A DNA stretch of 64,000 nucleotides, taken from Alphaproteobacteria bacterium UBA4588 (GTDB lineage: Bacteria > Pseudomonadota > Alphaproteobacteria > Rhodobacterales > Rhodobacteraceae). Made by a program: the position numbers and the translations under genes. Position 1 is the stretch's first letter; each line of letters starts with the position of its first letter. Positions 1 to 8,264 of the stretch are shown one piece after another. The notes below the pieces were generated by a model that worked only from the letters and a program-made list of their open reading frames with translations, did no database searches and had not been told where the DNA came from. The stretch lies in the NCBI GenBank assembly GCA_905182195.1, contig CAJJAW010000005.1, forward strand, positions 248,001 through 312,000, written 5' to 3'.

Positions 1-1235
1 ATCTGCGCTGCATCATCGAGCCCTGCAATACGAAACGTAAATAGAGATAGAATAGGCGTAGTGACAATCTCAAACCGCGGATTTGCGCCCAGCTTTCCCA
101 CCAATTCCTCAGCCCAAGCCACGTGTTTACGCAGTCGAACCCTTAAGGCCTCTAGCCCGTAGGAGCGAAGCAAAAACCAAAGCTTTAATGCCCTAAACCG
201 CCGCCCCAGAGGCACTGACCATTCGGAATAGTTGATCAACCCATCGTGGCCATGAGTTTTGAGATACTCCGGTTGGATTGCCAAAGTTTTAACTAAGCTT
301 GCAGGATCTGCCACAAAATGTGCAGAACAGTCAAACTGTGCACCAAGCCATTTATGGGGGTTAAATACAATAGAATCTGCACCCTCAACACCGCACCATA
401 ACTCTCGAAATTCGGGGCAAATCATACCAGCCCCAGCCCAAGCAGCATCAACATGGCTATAAAGGTTGAACTCTTTAGAAACTTTTACAACCTCCGTGAG
501 ATCGTCACAAGCGCCAGTTCCAGTCCCTCCAGTGCAAGCAATGATACCAGCTGGGTGATAGCCTGATGTAATATCCGCTTGAATTGCTGCTTTCAGAGCC
601 CCGGCATTCATACCACGTAGTGGACCTGAAATAGGAATACGGACTAAATTATCTTGACCAACGCCCGACACCCAAATTGCGCGGTCCACTGAAGTGTGTA
701 CCTCCTCAGAGCAATATATCCGCAACCTTGGAGCTCCCGATAGGCCCAATTGATTACCTTGCCAGTCCAAAGCTCGCTCACGCATAGTGAGTACGGCAGC
801 CAGTGTGGCAGAAGAGGCTGAATCCTGAATAACACCAGAAAATTTCTCAGGCAGACCGATAGCCTGGCGTAGCCAATCCAGCATCACAGTTTCCATTTCC
901 GTAGCCGCCGGCGATGTTTGCCACAGCATACATTGTGCTGCTATGGTGGAGACCAACATCTCTGCCAGCATCGATGGAGGCGCAGCATTGGCCGGGAAGT
1001 AAGCAAAAAAACGCGGGTGCTGCCAATGGGTAATCCCAGGCATTACCACACGTTCGAAATCTGCCATTATCTCATTCATCGAATGCGGGCCTTCAGGTGC
1101 ACTTGCCGCGATCAACGCCGCCACATCCCCTGGTGCGGTTTGAGCCCTAACCGGCCTATCACGCAAATTAGTATGATAATCGGCCGCCCATTGAGAAATT
1201 TTTGCACCCCAATCTGAAAACTCGTCCCACTGCAT
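1..1235 (-). CDS. Pyridoxal-phosphate-dependent decarboxylase (aromatic-L-amino-acid/tyrosine decarboxylase family), 3' end outside window
   Basis: Reading the minus strand from the ATG at 1235 gives 411 open codons that run off the left edge, so the C-terminus is missing. The PLP-binding motif FNPHKWLGAQF is present with the Schiff-base lysine at residue 295, and HVDAAW near residue 261 supplies the cofactor-binding aspartate. These place it in group II PLP decarboxylases, which remove the carboxyl group of aromatic or related L-amino acids in the cytoplasm. The N-terminal part (residues 1-100, with HWQHPRFFAYFP) matches the usual family start. Substrate cannot be told from sequence. The gene faces away from the Rieske gene and sits beside a decayed integrase fragment. 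Family assignment is secure; the exact substrate is not. Confidence 0.9.
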   Translation of the reverse strand, partial: MQWDEFSDWGAKISQWAADYHTNLRDRPVRAQTAPGDVAALIAASAPEGPHSMNEIMADFERVVMPGITHWQHPRFFAYFPANAAPPSMLAEMLVSTIAAQCMLWQTSPAATEMETVMLDWLRQAIGLPEKFSGVIQDSASSATLAAVLTMRERALDWQGNQLGLSGAPRLRIYCSEEVHTSVDRAIWVSGVGQDNLVRIPISGPLRGMNAGALKAAIQADITSGYHPAGIIACTGGTGTGACDDLTEVVKVSKEFNLYSHVDAAWAGAGMICPEFRELWCGVEGADSIVFNPHKWLGAQFDCSAHFVADPASLVKTLAIQPEYLKTHGHDGLINYSEWSVPLGRRFRALKLWFLLRSYGLEALRVRLRKHVAWAEELVGKLGANPRFEIVTTPILSLFTFRIAGLDDAAQ

Positions 1236-1689
1236 CGATTAATCCTGTAAAAACTTCTGCCTAATGTTTAGCGGTAGATCTAAGATCGTCAATGCAAGGG
1301 AGGGTCAAAATGCGGCAACGTTAAGCGGTGCTGACATTCAGGCCCCGATGCTTCAACCCAAACTTGCAAACACGGCCAGCGGCTCTGAAACGATCTCTCA
1401 TGGTATGCCTTAGGCAATGTGGAGTCAGTCTATCAAAGTCTTTCTTAAGGCAAAAGCCCTGCGCCTATCACCTGGTATTCAATCCGCTTCAGTTCACCTA
1501 AAACCCGACGCCCAACCCTAGCCGCATGGCGCTAGGCTCCCAACTTGTTCTTAGTCTGCCATACGTGTTTTAGATTGGCTTCTGAAATGCTCTTTTTTGG
1601 GTTTGCATAAAAATTTAACGCCTAACTGCTGCTAATAATTGCCAGGACAATCAAAGTTTGACATGTCTTGGGAAATGAAGGGAAGCAGC
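1236..1689. other. Intergenic region with no intact gene
   Basis: About 450 bases between two divergently oriented genes. It holds an integrase-like remnant (1321-1446, minus strand, listed separately) and a short hairpin with arms CCTAGC (1517-1522) and GCTAGG (1531-1536) that has no T-tract. I see no intact gene, tRNA or recognisable promoter in the remainder. Confidence 0.6.
1321..1446 (-). pseudogene. Remnant of a tyrosine recombinase (phage-type integrase) C-terminal domain
   Basis: The minus strand from 1446 reads 41 codons ending at TAA (1323-1321). The stretch LTPHCLRHTMRDRFRAAG matches the box around the conserved H-x-x-R of tyrosine recombinases, where family members read like H-x-LRHTxKDRLRxAG. 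After that the match fades: the expected second His/Trp and the catalytic Tyr are not seen. There is no upstream catalytic domain and no start codon. I read it as the decayed tail of an integrase, evidence of an old mobile element at this spot. The short length keeps the confidence moderate. Confidence 0.55.
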
Positions 1690-2814
1690 ATGCGTTCGAT
1701 AGATGACTTACAGGCCAATACCTCCGTGCCCTTTGAAAAGGCCCGCGCCATGCCGCCGTTAGTATATACGGATCCCGCATTTCTCGAAACTGAGTTGTCA
1801 CATATTTTTGCCCAGGACTGGTTTTGCGTTGGTAGAGCCGATGCGTTGGCGAAGCCAGGCGACTATCTGACCCTAGATTTAGCCAACCAGCCTATCTTGG
1901 TCTTACGGGATGCCTCTGGAAAATTGCGAGCCATGTCGAATGTGTGCCGGCACAGGATGTCGACCCTTTTAGAAGGTCGTGGCAACACCCGCTCGATTGT
2001 TTGCCCCTACCACGCTTGGACCTATAATCTTGATGGCAGCCTGCGCGGTGCGCCTGCTATGGATCAAAATACTGCCTTTTGCAAAAGCGATGTGGTGCTG
2101 CCTCCAGTGGCCTGTGAAGAATGGCTAGGCTGGGTGTTTGTATCGCTCAACACCAAAGCCAACCCGGTGGCGCAGGATCTGGTTCAAGTGCAAGATCTGG
2201 TGGGGGATTTTGCGATGGAGGCCTATACAGAGACCTTTTTTGAAACCCATCTTTGGGACACTAATTGGAAGATCCTCGCTGAGAACTTTATGGAGAGTTA
2301 CCACTTGCCTGTCTGCCATGCGGGCACGATTGGCGGGCTGTCTAAGTTGGATGAGATGATTTGCCCCCCCGGCCTGCCTGCCTTCAATTATCACACAATC
2401 CTAAAAGACGACACACTCAAGATCGCATTGGCTCATTCCAGCAACACCAAGCTTCAGGGTGAAAGACGGCGCATGACCTATCTATTAGCCATCTATCCCA
2501 GCCTTATGATCACTCTGACCCCTGGATATTTCTGGTACCTCAGCCTGCATCCCAAAGGTGTTGGGCAAGTGCAGATAGCCTTCGGTGGCGGTATGAGCCC
2601 TGACTATGTAAATGACCCAGACGCTCAAGCCCATTTTGCCCAACTTAAAAAACTGCTAGATGAAGTGAATATTGAAGACCGTGGCTGTACAGAAAAAGTC
2701 TATCGGGGCCTATGCTCGGCCATGGCAAAGCCAGGACATTTGTCACATCTGGAGCGGCCAAATTATGATTTTGCTCAGTATTTGAACGCTCGAGTACAAA
2801 AACGCCTCAGTTAA
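1690..2814 (+). CDS. Rieske [2Fe-2S] ring-hydroxylating oxygenase, alpha subunit
   Basis: The 374-residue protein has a Rieske centre with C86, H88, C105 and H108 (CRH...CPYH) and a mononuclear-iron site N199-x2-E202-x2-H205-x4-H210 in AENFMESYHLPVCH. This is the layout of Rieske oxygenase alpha subunits, which use electrons from a separate reductase to hydroxylate aromatic rings or to demethylate quaternary amines such as glycine betaine. No reductase or ferredoxin gene lies next to it, so its partner must be elsewhere. The ATG at 1690 has an AAGGGAAG stretch at a suitable distance; in-frame starts at 1639 (TTG), 1663 and 1675 are possible. The 3' end overlaps the convergent argE by four bases. 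Substrate unknown. Confidence 0.88.
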   Translation: MRSIDDLQANTSVPFEKARAMPPLVYTDPAFLETELSHIFAQDWFCVGRADALAKPGDYLTLDLANQPILVLRDASGKLRAMSNVCRHRMSTLLEGRGNTRSIVCPYHAWTYNLDGSLRGAPAMDQNTAFCKSDVVLPPVACEEWLGWVFVSLNTKANPVAQDLVQVQDLVGDFAMEAYTETFFETHLWDTNWKILAENFMESYHLPVCHAGTIGGLSKLDEMICPPGLPAFNYHTILKDDTLKIALAHSSNTKLQGERRRMTYLLAIYPSLMITLTPGYFWYLSLHPKGVGQVQIAFGGGMSPDYVNDPDAQAHFAQLKKLLDEVNIEDRGCTEKVYRGLCSAMAKPGHLSHLERPNYDFAQYLNARVQKRLS

Positions 2815-3965
2815 AGCCCCGCTACCAACCGCGTGACAAGATTGGCCAACATCGCATCGCAGGCGTTCAATTGCGCTTCAGTCACAAATTCATCAGGCTT
2901 GTGCCCCTGTGCCATATCACCCGGGCCACAGACAACTGTAGGCACCCCTAAACGCTGATCAAACAAGCCGCCCTCTGTGCCATAGGCTACTTTGCAGGTG
3001 CCATTAGCCCCCGTCAGCGATTTCACAAATCCCACAACCGCCGCCGTACGAGTCGTGTCCAGGCCAGGGTATGTATTAAATACCTCAATCTCAATATTGG
3101 CCTCAGGTGCTATATGGCGGGCAGCTTCAACTATATCTTCAGCCGATTGCCTCAAAAATTTTAAGATTTTGTCTGGATCATCTTTAGCAAGATTTCGGAT
3201 CTCAAAATCCAATTCGCAATGATGCGGTACGATATTAAGCGCACCGCCACCCACAATCCGCCCCACATGCAAAGTTGTGTAGGGCACATCATAATCTAAA
3301 TCCAAGCCAGTCCCAGCTTGAAAATCAGCCTGCACCTGGCGCAAAACCGTGATGAAATCATTTGCAAGATAAAGCGCATTCACGGCGAAAGGCGCCAAAG
3401 CGGAATGCCCAGCGCACCCCGTAAAGCTCACGCGTACCGCAGTTTTACCCTTATGGCCTATGGCCACTGCAAGCCCAGTAGGCTCTCCCACTATGCACAT
3501 TTGTGGTCGATGTAGGGACACATTCAACATATCAACCAAAGACCGCACACCGAGACAGCCAATTTCCTCGTCATAAGAAAGAGCCAAGTGTAGAGGCGTG
3601 CGCAGGACTTGGCTTGAAGCTTGCTGTGCTGCTGACAGCATCGCTGCCACAAACCCCTTCATATCAGCTGAACCACGACCATAGACATTACCGTCTCTGC
3701 AGGTCATCGCAAAAGGTGGGAAAGTCCAATCCTGACCGGCCACAGGCACTACATCGGTATGGCCAGACAGCATAACCCCCCCCCGGTCCGCCGGACCTAT
3801 CGTGGCAAAGAGATTAGCCTTACTGCCATCAGCATTGGCGATGACCTGCACCACGGCCCCCATCGCCTCCAGCTGCGCTTGCACCCAAGCAATCAGCTCA
3901 ATATTGGGATGGGCGCTTGTGGTGTCAAAGGCCAACAGCTTTTCAAGATAGTCTAACGTGGTCAT
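2811..3965 (-). CDS. argE: Acetylornithine deacetylase (M20 metallopeptidase family)
   Basis: This 384-residue cytoplasmic hydrolase removes the acetyl group from N-acetylornithine to give ornithine in arginine synthesis. Metal-binding and catalytic motifs of the M20 family are visible: LSGHTDVVPV (H69, D71), GRGSADMKGF (D101) and YDEEIGC (E133/E134). Length is as expected for ArgE. Closely related M20 deacylases cannot be fully excluded, but the whole N-terminal half reads as ArgE. It is transcribed toward the Rieske gene, with a four-base overlap at the stop codons, and away from the short-chain dehydrogenase. Confidence 0.9.
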   Translation of the reverse strand: MTTLDYLEKLLAFDTTSAHPNIELIAWVQAQLEAMGAVVQVIANADGSKANLFATIGPADRGGVMLSGHTDVVPVAGQDWTFPPFAMTCRDGNVYGRGSADMKGFVAAMLSAAQQASSQVLRTPLHLALSYDEEIGCLGVRSLVDMLNVSLHRPQMCIVGEPTGLAVAIGHKGKTAVRVSFTGCAGHSALAPFAVNALYLANDFITVLRQVQADFQAGTGLDLDYDVPYTTLHVGRIVGGGALNIVPHHCELDFEIRNLAKDDPDKILKFLRQSAEDIVEAARHIAPEANIEIEVFNTYPGLDTTRTAAVVGFVKSLTGANGTCKVAYGTEGGLFDQRLGVPTVVCGPGDMAQGHKPDEFVTEAQLNACDAMLANLVTRLVAGL

Positions 3966-4054
3966 TTGGCTTACCTTTCAACGGGGCTGGACATGCCAAG
4001 GCATGCCGTGTTGCATTACACAATGTTGGGCTATCACAATGGGATATTGTAGAC

Positions 4055-4870
4055 ATGGATTTCAATAGGAAAATAGCAATTATTACAGGTGCTGGCCACG
4101 GTATTGGCGCCGCCCTTGCAAGAGAGTTTGCCGCCCGTGGAGCGCGTGTGGCCGTGGCCGACCTCAATGAAACCGCAGCCAAATCTGTAGCCCAAGAAAT
4201 TGGTGGAATAGCTTTTAGATGTGACGCAACTTTAGAGGGAGACATCCAAGCCCTTGTAGCGCTGGTTGAGGCAGAGTTGGGTCCGGTTGATATATTCTTC
4301 TCAAACGCTGGCATTTGCTTGGGCGAGCCAGATCATGCGGCTTCAGCACCCAACTCCACGTGGCAAGCTTGTTGGGACGTTCATGTTATGGCTCATGTCT
4401 ACGCCACTCGAGCGGTTTTGCCAGGAATGATTGGTCGAGGGGATGGATATTTAGTACAAATGGCTTCCGCAGCCGGTGTACTCAACCAGATTGGAGATGC
4501 CGCTTATTCCACAACTAAACATGCTGCTGTGGGATTTTCAGAGGCCTTGTCTATCACCCACGGCGATCAAGGGATCAAAGTCTCAGTTGCCTGCCCACAA
4601 TATGTGGCAACATCTATGTTGGGCTATGACGAACCCACACAAGCGAGTAGTGTTCCCAGCGTATTGAACCCAACTGTTCTTGCCCAGCGAGTAGCCGATG
4701 CGATGGAGGTTGAGACTTTCATGATCCTGCCCCATCCTGACGTAGCAGACTATATGATCTTCAAAGCTTCACATTACAAAAAGTGGCTGGGGGCAATGCG
4801 TAAGCTCAGGGCTAAGATCATCATGAAGCTGGGCAGAACCAAGCTAGCAGAAATGCACAAATTGATTTAA
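4055..4870 (+). CDS. Short-chain dehydrogenase/reductase (SDR)
   Basis: A 271-residue classical SDR. The Rossmann motif TGAGHGIG lies near residue 12, an N-A-G motif follows in FSNAGIC, and the catalytic pair is Y-x3-K in AAYSTTKHAA. Such enzymes oxidise or reduce alcohol/carbonyl groups with NAD(P)(H). The acidic residue after the second strand (AVADLNE) suggests NAD(H) rather than NADP(H). I chose the ATG at 4055 because the glycine motif then sits at its usual distance from the start; the frame stays open upstream to 3917 but that part overlaps argE and is not family-like. Substrate unknown. Confidence 0.85.
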   Translation: MDFNRKIAIITGAGHGIGAALAREFAARGARVAVADLNETAAKSVAQEIGGIAFRCDATLEGDIQALVALVEAELGPVDIFFSNAGICLGEPDHAASAPNSTWQACWDVHVMAHVYATRAVLPGMIGRGDGYLVQMASAAGVLNQIGDAAYSTTKHAAVGFSEALSITHGDQGIKVSVACPQYVATSMLGYDEPTQASSVPSVLNPTVLAQRVADAMEVETFMILPHPDVADYMIFKASHYKKWLGAMRKLRAKIIMKLGRTKLAEMHKLI

Positions 4871-4884
4871 CTCTCAGCGTAAAA

Positions 4885-5364
4885 CTATCCATTACGAAGT
4901 TTTTTTTGCATGGTGATTTCCGTCACCCGATTATAGCCTGGATGGTAATTTTCAGCAGTTTTTACGAACCCCATGTTGGCGAATGCATTTTGGTTTTCCA
5001 CTAGTTCGATCCGCACTTGCAGCTCAAGCCGATCCAATCCAAGATCCACAGCGATCCCCTCACAAGCTTGTACCAAAGCCCGCGCCATGCCTTGGCCGCG
5101 GAGGCTAGGATCTACAGCCACTTTGCCAAGGTAGAGCGCATGGTGACGAGGGCTCGCCACCACACAGGCTTTAACAGGATCACCCATCCCTAAAATCCAA
5201 TCTGTTTGCGCCTTTTCAGTCAAATCTTGAAGCGTAAGGCGGTGCATCGAGCTTGGAGGATCGATGCGCCCGGTCATAAAAGCAAAGGATTCTTGGATCA
5301 ATTTTAAAACCTGCAACAAGGCAGGGTCGCTTTGCGTCAATATGCGAATGGGACTATGGCTCAT
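4885..5364 (-). CDS. GNAT-family N-acetyltransferase
   Basis: A 159-residue single-domain GNAT protein. The acetyl-CoA binding loop R-x-x-G-x-G/A appears as LRGQGMARALV around residue 90, followed by LGLDRLELQV and a C-terminal NxxAFANMGFVKT motif, the standard order of GNAT motifs A and B. It should transfer an acetyl group from acetyl-CoA to an amine on a small molecule or protein; the acceptor cannot be predicted. It lies convergent with the SDR gene (14 bases apart) and is followed upstream by a second, unrelated GNAT gene in the same direction. Confidence 0.85.
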   Translation of the reverse strand: MSHSPIRILTQSDPALLQVLKLIQESFAFMTGRIDPPSSMHRLTLQDLTEKAQTDWILGMGDPVKACVVASPRHHALYLGKVAVDPSLRGQGMARALVQACEGIAVDLGLDRLELQVRIELVENQNAFANMGFVKTAENYHPGYNRVTEITMQKKLRNG

Positions 5365-5466
5365 CAGTAAGTCGCTTTATCCAAAACTGTTGGCAGTGTT
5401 TTAATCATCAATCATAAGTTGATAAATAGCTATTCCATGCCAATTACCAAATTTTTTTCCAACATC

Positions 5467-5913
5467 TTAGAGTGCACTGACCAATTCAAAACCACAGGCT
5501 TTATGCAAGCGAGCACTGGCTGGATTTGGTATGGTGACTATGCCAATCAGCGTATAAAACCCCAAATCTGTCAGATGCTCAATGAGCGCTTTATAAATTG
5601 CTTGGCCTAGTCCACGCCCTTGAGCGACTGGAGCAATATACACACTCACTTCCGCAGAGTTTTGATAAGCTGGTCGGGGGCGGTATTGACTGCCATAGGC
5701 ATAGCCCAAAATCATACCTGCGCTTTCTGCCACAAAATATCCGTAAGTTTTTATATTAACTTCAATGCGCGAAGCCATATCCGAAACGCTTGGTGGTTCA
5801 GTTTCAGACAAAACAGTGGTCCCGACCACGAAGGGAGCATAAATCGCATTAATACCGACCGCATCCATCGTTGTGGCAGGGCATATTAAAATCTGCGATC
5901 CAGCCACCCCCAT
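5467..5913 (-). CDS. GNAT acetyltransferase, phosphinothricin-acetyltransferase-like, possibly shortened at the C-terminus
   Basis: A 148-residue GNAT with the coenzyme A loop in QGRGLGQAIYKAL and the PAT-type segment YGYFVAESAGMILGYAYG, as in the phosphinothricin/methionine-sulfoximine acetyltransferase subfamily. Members are usually about 165-180 residues and continue past the last GF motif with a GYKxGRW-like strand. Here the frame stops directly after CGFELVSAL. Reading on in another frame gives a short coding-like stretch (VHSKMLEKN) before a stop, so a small frameshift near 5470 is possible. Activity of the shortened form is uncertain. The neighbouring upstream gene is csaA. Confidence 0.75.
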   Translation of the reverse strand: MGVAGSQILICPATTMDAVGINAIYAPFVVGTTVLSETEPPSVSDMASRIEVNIKTYGYFVAESAGMILGYAYGSQYRPRPAYQNSAEVSVYIAPVAQGRGLGQAIYKALIEHLTDLGFYTLIGIVTIPNPASARLHKACGFELVSAL

Positions 5914-5973
5914 GGACGTGCAACCAAACCTTCTAAATTTTATTTGGAAGGTTACTGCTAATTAGAACCCACA

Positions 5974-6312
5974 TCAAAACAACCTACCACCAGCGGGGAT
6001 ATCCATATCAGGGCGCATTAACACAACTGCGCCCTTAGCATCCGGTACGCCCAACACCAAAACCTCAGACATCACCTTGCCAATTTGGCGCGGTGGGAAG
6101 TTCACTACAGCCATAACAGTTGTGCCAATCAAAGCATCTGGCGTGTAATGATCAGTTAGCTGTGCAGATGATTTTTTCTCACCCAAATCACCACCAAAAT
6201 TTATCCAAAGCTTGATAGCTGGTATTCGGGCTTCAGGGTACGGTTCTGCACGGATCACCACTCCTACTCGAATATCTACCTTCATAAAATCATCAAAAGA
6301 GATCTCAGTCAT
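5974..6312 (-). CDS. csaA: tRNA-binding protein, CsaA family
   Basis: A 112-residue protein made only of the tRNA-binding (OB-fold) domain seen in CsaA and at the end of methionyl-tRNA synthetases. The family signatures FMKVDIRVGVV at the N-terminus and NFPPRQIGKVMSEVLVLG near residue 70 are clear. CsaA binds tRNA and has been described as a chaperone linked to export in Bacillus; its role in proteobacteria is not well defined. The start overlaps the end of proC by eight bases, so both are probably translated from one mRNA. Confidence 0.92.
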   Translation of the reverse strand: MTEISFDDFMKVDIRVGVVIRAEPYPEARIPAIKLWINFGGDLGEKKSSAQLTDHYTPDALIGTTVMAVVNFPPRQIGKVMSEVLVLGVPDAKGAVVLMRPDMDIPAGGRLF

Positions 6313-7123
6313 TAGAAAGTTCCTGAGAGCGTTTGGTTGCAGCTTCCACAGCGCTTGTTATCAAAGACTGCAGCCCAGATTTGTCGTTCATTAAAACCTC
6401 CAAAGCTGCCTGTGTTGTACCGTGAGGGCTAGTAACATTAATTCTAAGTTGTTCTGCACTCTCATCCGACTGTACCGCCAATGCTCCTGCGCCCGCCACT
6501 GTGGCTTGAGCCAATCGCATAGCCATCCCTGCTGGCAAGCCTTGCTCTACGCCGGCCTCCGCCAAAGTCTCAATCAAATGGAATACATAGGCAGGACCAG
6601 AACCTGAAACGCCAGTAACCGCATCCATCTGGCTTTCATCCTGCAACAAAACTGTTTGTCCAACAGCTGCCATCAAGCTTTGAGCTTCTGCCAAATCTGT
6701 ATCAGTGGTCCGACTATTGCCAATCAAAGCCGTAATCCCTTGCCCAACGGCGGCAGGCGTGTTTGGCATCGCACGCACAATCGGGGTAGAGCTCCCCAAG
6801 ACTTTCTCAAAAGTTGATATCGACGTACCTGCTGCAACCGATAAAAACAGAGTGGTTCCCGCGCCAAATTTCTGCAAACGCAGCAGTGCTTCACCCATCA
6901 TTTGGGGTTTTACAGCCACCAAAACAATAGCGGGATCATCTGGTAATATTTCATTTACACGCACCCCACACGAGATAACCCATTTGCTGGGCTTAGGGTC
7001 TAATATCCATACGGATTTTGGATCCACCCCTTGCTCAAGCCAACCAGACAGCAAAGCGGAACCCATCTTACCACAGCCCAACATGACTAGGCCACGCTCC
7101 AAAATATTTTTAGACATCATCAT
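6305..7123 (-). CDS. proC: Pyrroline-5-carboxylate reductase
   Basis: A 272-residue enzyme for the last step of proline synthesis, NAD(P)H-dependent reduction of 1-pyrroline-5-carboxylate. The N-terminal Rossmann motif MLGCGKMGSALLSGW, the segment VRAMPNTPAAVGQG, and the C-terminal VTSPHGTTQAALEVL are hallmark ProC motifs, and length is normal. The first codons may be MMMSKN or a later Met; the frame begins at 7123. It overlaps csaA by eight bases and follows the YbjN gene with a 33-base gap, suggesting a ybjN-proC-csaA transcript. Confidence 0.95.
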   Translation of the reverse strand: MMMSKNILERGLVMLGCGKMGSALLSGWLEQGVDPKSVWILDPKPSKWVISCGVRVNEILPDDPAIVLVAVKPQMMGEALLRLQKFGAGTTLFLSVAAGTSISTFEKVLGSSTPIVRAMPNTPAAVGQGITALIGNSRTTDTDLAEAQSLMAAVGQTVLLQDESQMDAVTGVSGSGPAYVFHLIETLAEAGVEQGLPAGMAMRLAQATVAGAGALAVQSDESAEQLRINVTSPHGTTQAALEVLMNDKSGLQSLITSAVEAATKRSQELSND

Positions 7124-7156
7124 TCATTATCCATAAAGTTAATGTTTGAAATACAA

Positions 7157-7660
7157 TTATGCGTGCCCATAAGCCTCTGAAATGGCCACTTGCATCGCAG
7201 ACTCCGGGGTTTCTTCACCCCATATGGTCAGTTGGAAAGCTGGATAGTAACGCTCTGCAGATATAACCGCGGCTGAAATCATAGTATCAATTTGATCAGG
7301 GCTAGCCATTTGCCCGCCTGCTAATATTAAACCATAGCGAAAAATCATTAAGTTTTTTTCACCCCAATAGGTGAAACTGCCAGCCCAGCAATTATCATTC
7401 ACTATATTTAGCAACGCATATAGTTCATTCATACGATGATCGGGTGGTTCCATATCAAAAGTACAGATTAGGCGGAGAGTTTCATCTATGTCTGACCACG
7501 CCAGGGTGACCGAGTAGCTGCGCCACTGCCCCGCAACTGACACAGAAATCTGATTTTCTTCAGTACGATCGAATTCCCACTCTTGGGTTGCAGCAATGTC
7601 TTCTACGATGTCAATCGGATGAACGTCTTCAAAATCAAAGGCGTGTGTCGATAGCCCCAT
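7157..7660 (-). CDS. YbjN-domain protein
   Basis: A 167-residue protein beginning MGLSTHAFDFE. It matches the YbjN domain family, a small alpha/beta fold related to type III secretion chaperones, with the characteristic HRMNELYALLNIVNDNCWAG segment in the middle. No enzymatic residues are evident; YbjN in Escherichia coli has been linked to stress and motility but has no defined biochemical role. I chose the ATG at 7660 because GGAACC precedes it at a good distance; the frame extends upstream to 7756 but that part looks like non-coding sequence. It lies just before proC in the same direction. Confidence 0.85.
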   Translation of the reverse strand: MGLSTHAFDFEDVHPIDIVEDIAATQEWEFDRTEENQISVSVAGQWRSYSVTLAWSDIDETLRLICTFDMEPPDHRMNELYALLNIVNDNCWAGSFTYWGEKNLMIFRYGLILAGGQMASPDQIDTMISAAVISAERYYPAFQLTIWGEETPESAMQVAISEAYGHA

Positions 7661-7854
7661 AACAGGTTCCTTCCATAAAATATTTATGCCTGCAAGGGAC
7701 CACAAAGCCTTGTATAGGCCCCAATATTTTGTGGTACATGTACAAACTAATACCACCTATGGTGGTCAAAAGTCTCAGCACTGTCCAGTTAAATCTCTGG
7801 GGATAAGTCATTAAACTGTGGAGAAGGTGGGCAGTTTCTAAAAAACTACAAAAT
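7661..7854. promoter_or_regulatory. Upstream region of the ybjN-proC-csaA genes with short palindromes
   Basis: This 194-base gap between ybjN and the ubiK terminator contains two perfect short palindromes: GTACATGTAC (7734-7743) and ACCACC-TAT-GGTGGT (7752-7766). It also holds two DnaA-box-like 9-mers on the minus strand, TTATCCCCA (7806-7798) and TTCTCCACA (7825-7817), each one mismatch from TTATCCACA. I could not identify a clear -35/-10 pair. Regulatory function is an inference from position only. Confidence 0.3.
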
Positions 7855-7882
7855 ACAAAAGGCCGCCCAAAAGGACGGCCCT
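7855..7882 (-). terminator. Rho-independent terminator of ubiK
   Basis: On the minus strand the stem GGCCGTCC (7880-7873), loop TTTT and stem GGGCGGCC (7868-7861, one G-U pair) are followed by TTTTGT. It starts about 25 bases after the ubiK stop codon. Confidence 0.8.
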
Positions 7883-7904
7883 TAAAATAATACAAGTAAA
7901 ATAG

Positions 7905-8162
7905 TTATTTCTTTTTCTTGATACCTACAGCTTCCATAGCATCCAATCGCGTTTTCAGGGCATCGTTTTCCTCACGAGCCTTTTGTGCCATGGCCCGCAC
8001 CGCATCAAACTCTTCACGTGTTACAAAATCACGATCAGCCAACCAGCGGTCCACCAAACCCTTCATAGCAGTCTCAGCTTCGTCCTTTGCGCCCTGGGCC
8101 ACACCCATCGCATTCGTCATCATTTGGCCAATGTCGTCCATAAACTTGTTCTTGCTTTGCAT
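7905..8162 (-). CDS. ubiK: Accessory factor UbiK family protein (YqiC/BMFP-like)
   Basis: An 85-residue, highly charged helical protein ending in a lysine run (GIKKKK). The segment FVTREEFDAVRAMAQKAREEN is typical of the BMFP/UbiK family: a short N-terminal amphipathic helix followed by a trimeric coiled coil. In enterobacteria UbiK helps the ubiquinone biosynthesis complex under aerobic conditions and can bind membranes; that role is inferred here by family. It is divergent from lgt, with about 100 bases between them, and has its own terminator. Confidence 0.85.
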   Translation of the reverse strand: MQSKNKFMDDIGQMMTNAMGVAQGAKDEAETAMKGLVDRWLADRDFVTREEFDAVRAMAQKAREENDALKTRLDAMEAVGIKKKK

Positions 8163-8264
8163 TATCTATCCCCTCGCTAGCTGTATTGCACTTCATCTCT
8201 ATATGAAGGCTAAAATCGAACTTCTCAAGCTTGACTTACGGCACAGGTCTAGGAATGAAAGGGT

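Noticed and set aside
1517-1536. Rho-independent terminator or tRNA-like structure in the intergenic region
   Set aside because: Short six-base stem without a T-tract; no cloverleaf can be drawn.
7798-7825. Chromosome replication origin
   Set aside because: Only two imperfect DnaA boxes, with no AT-rich unwinding region and no dnaA, gidA, parAB or hemE neighbours.
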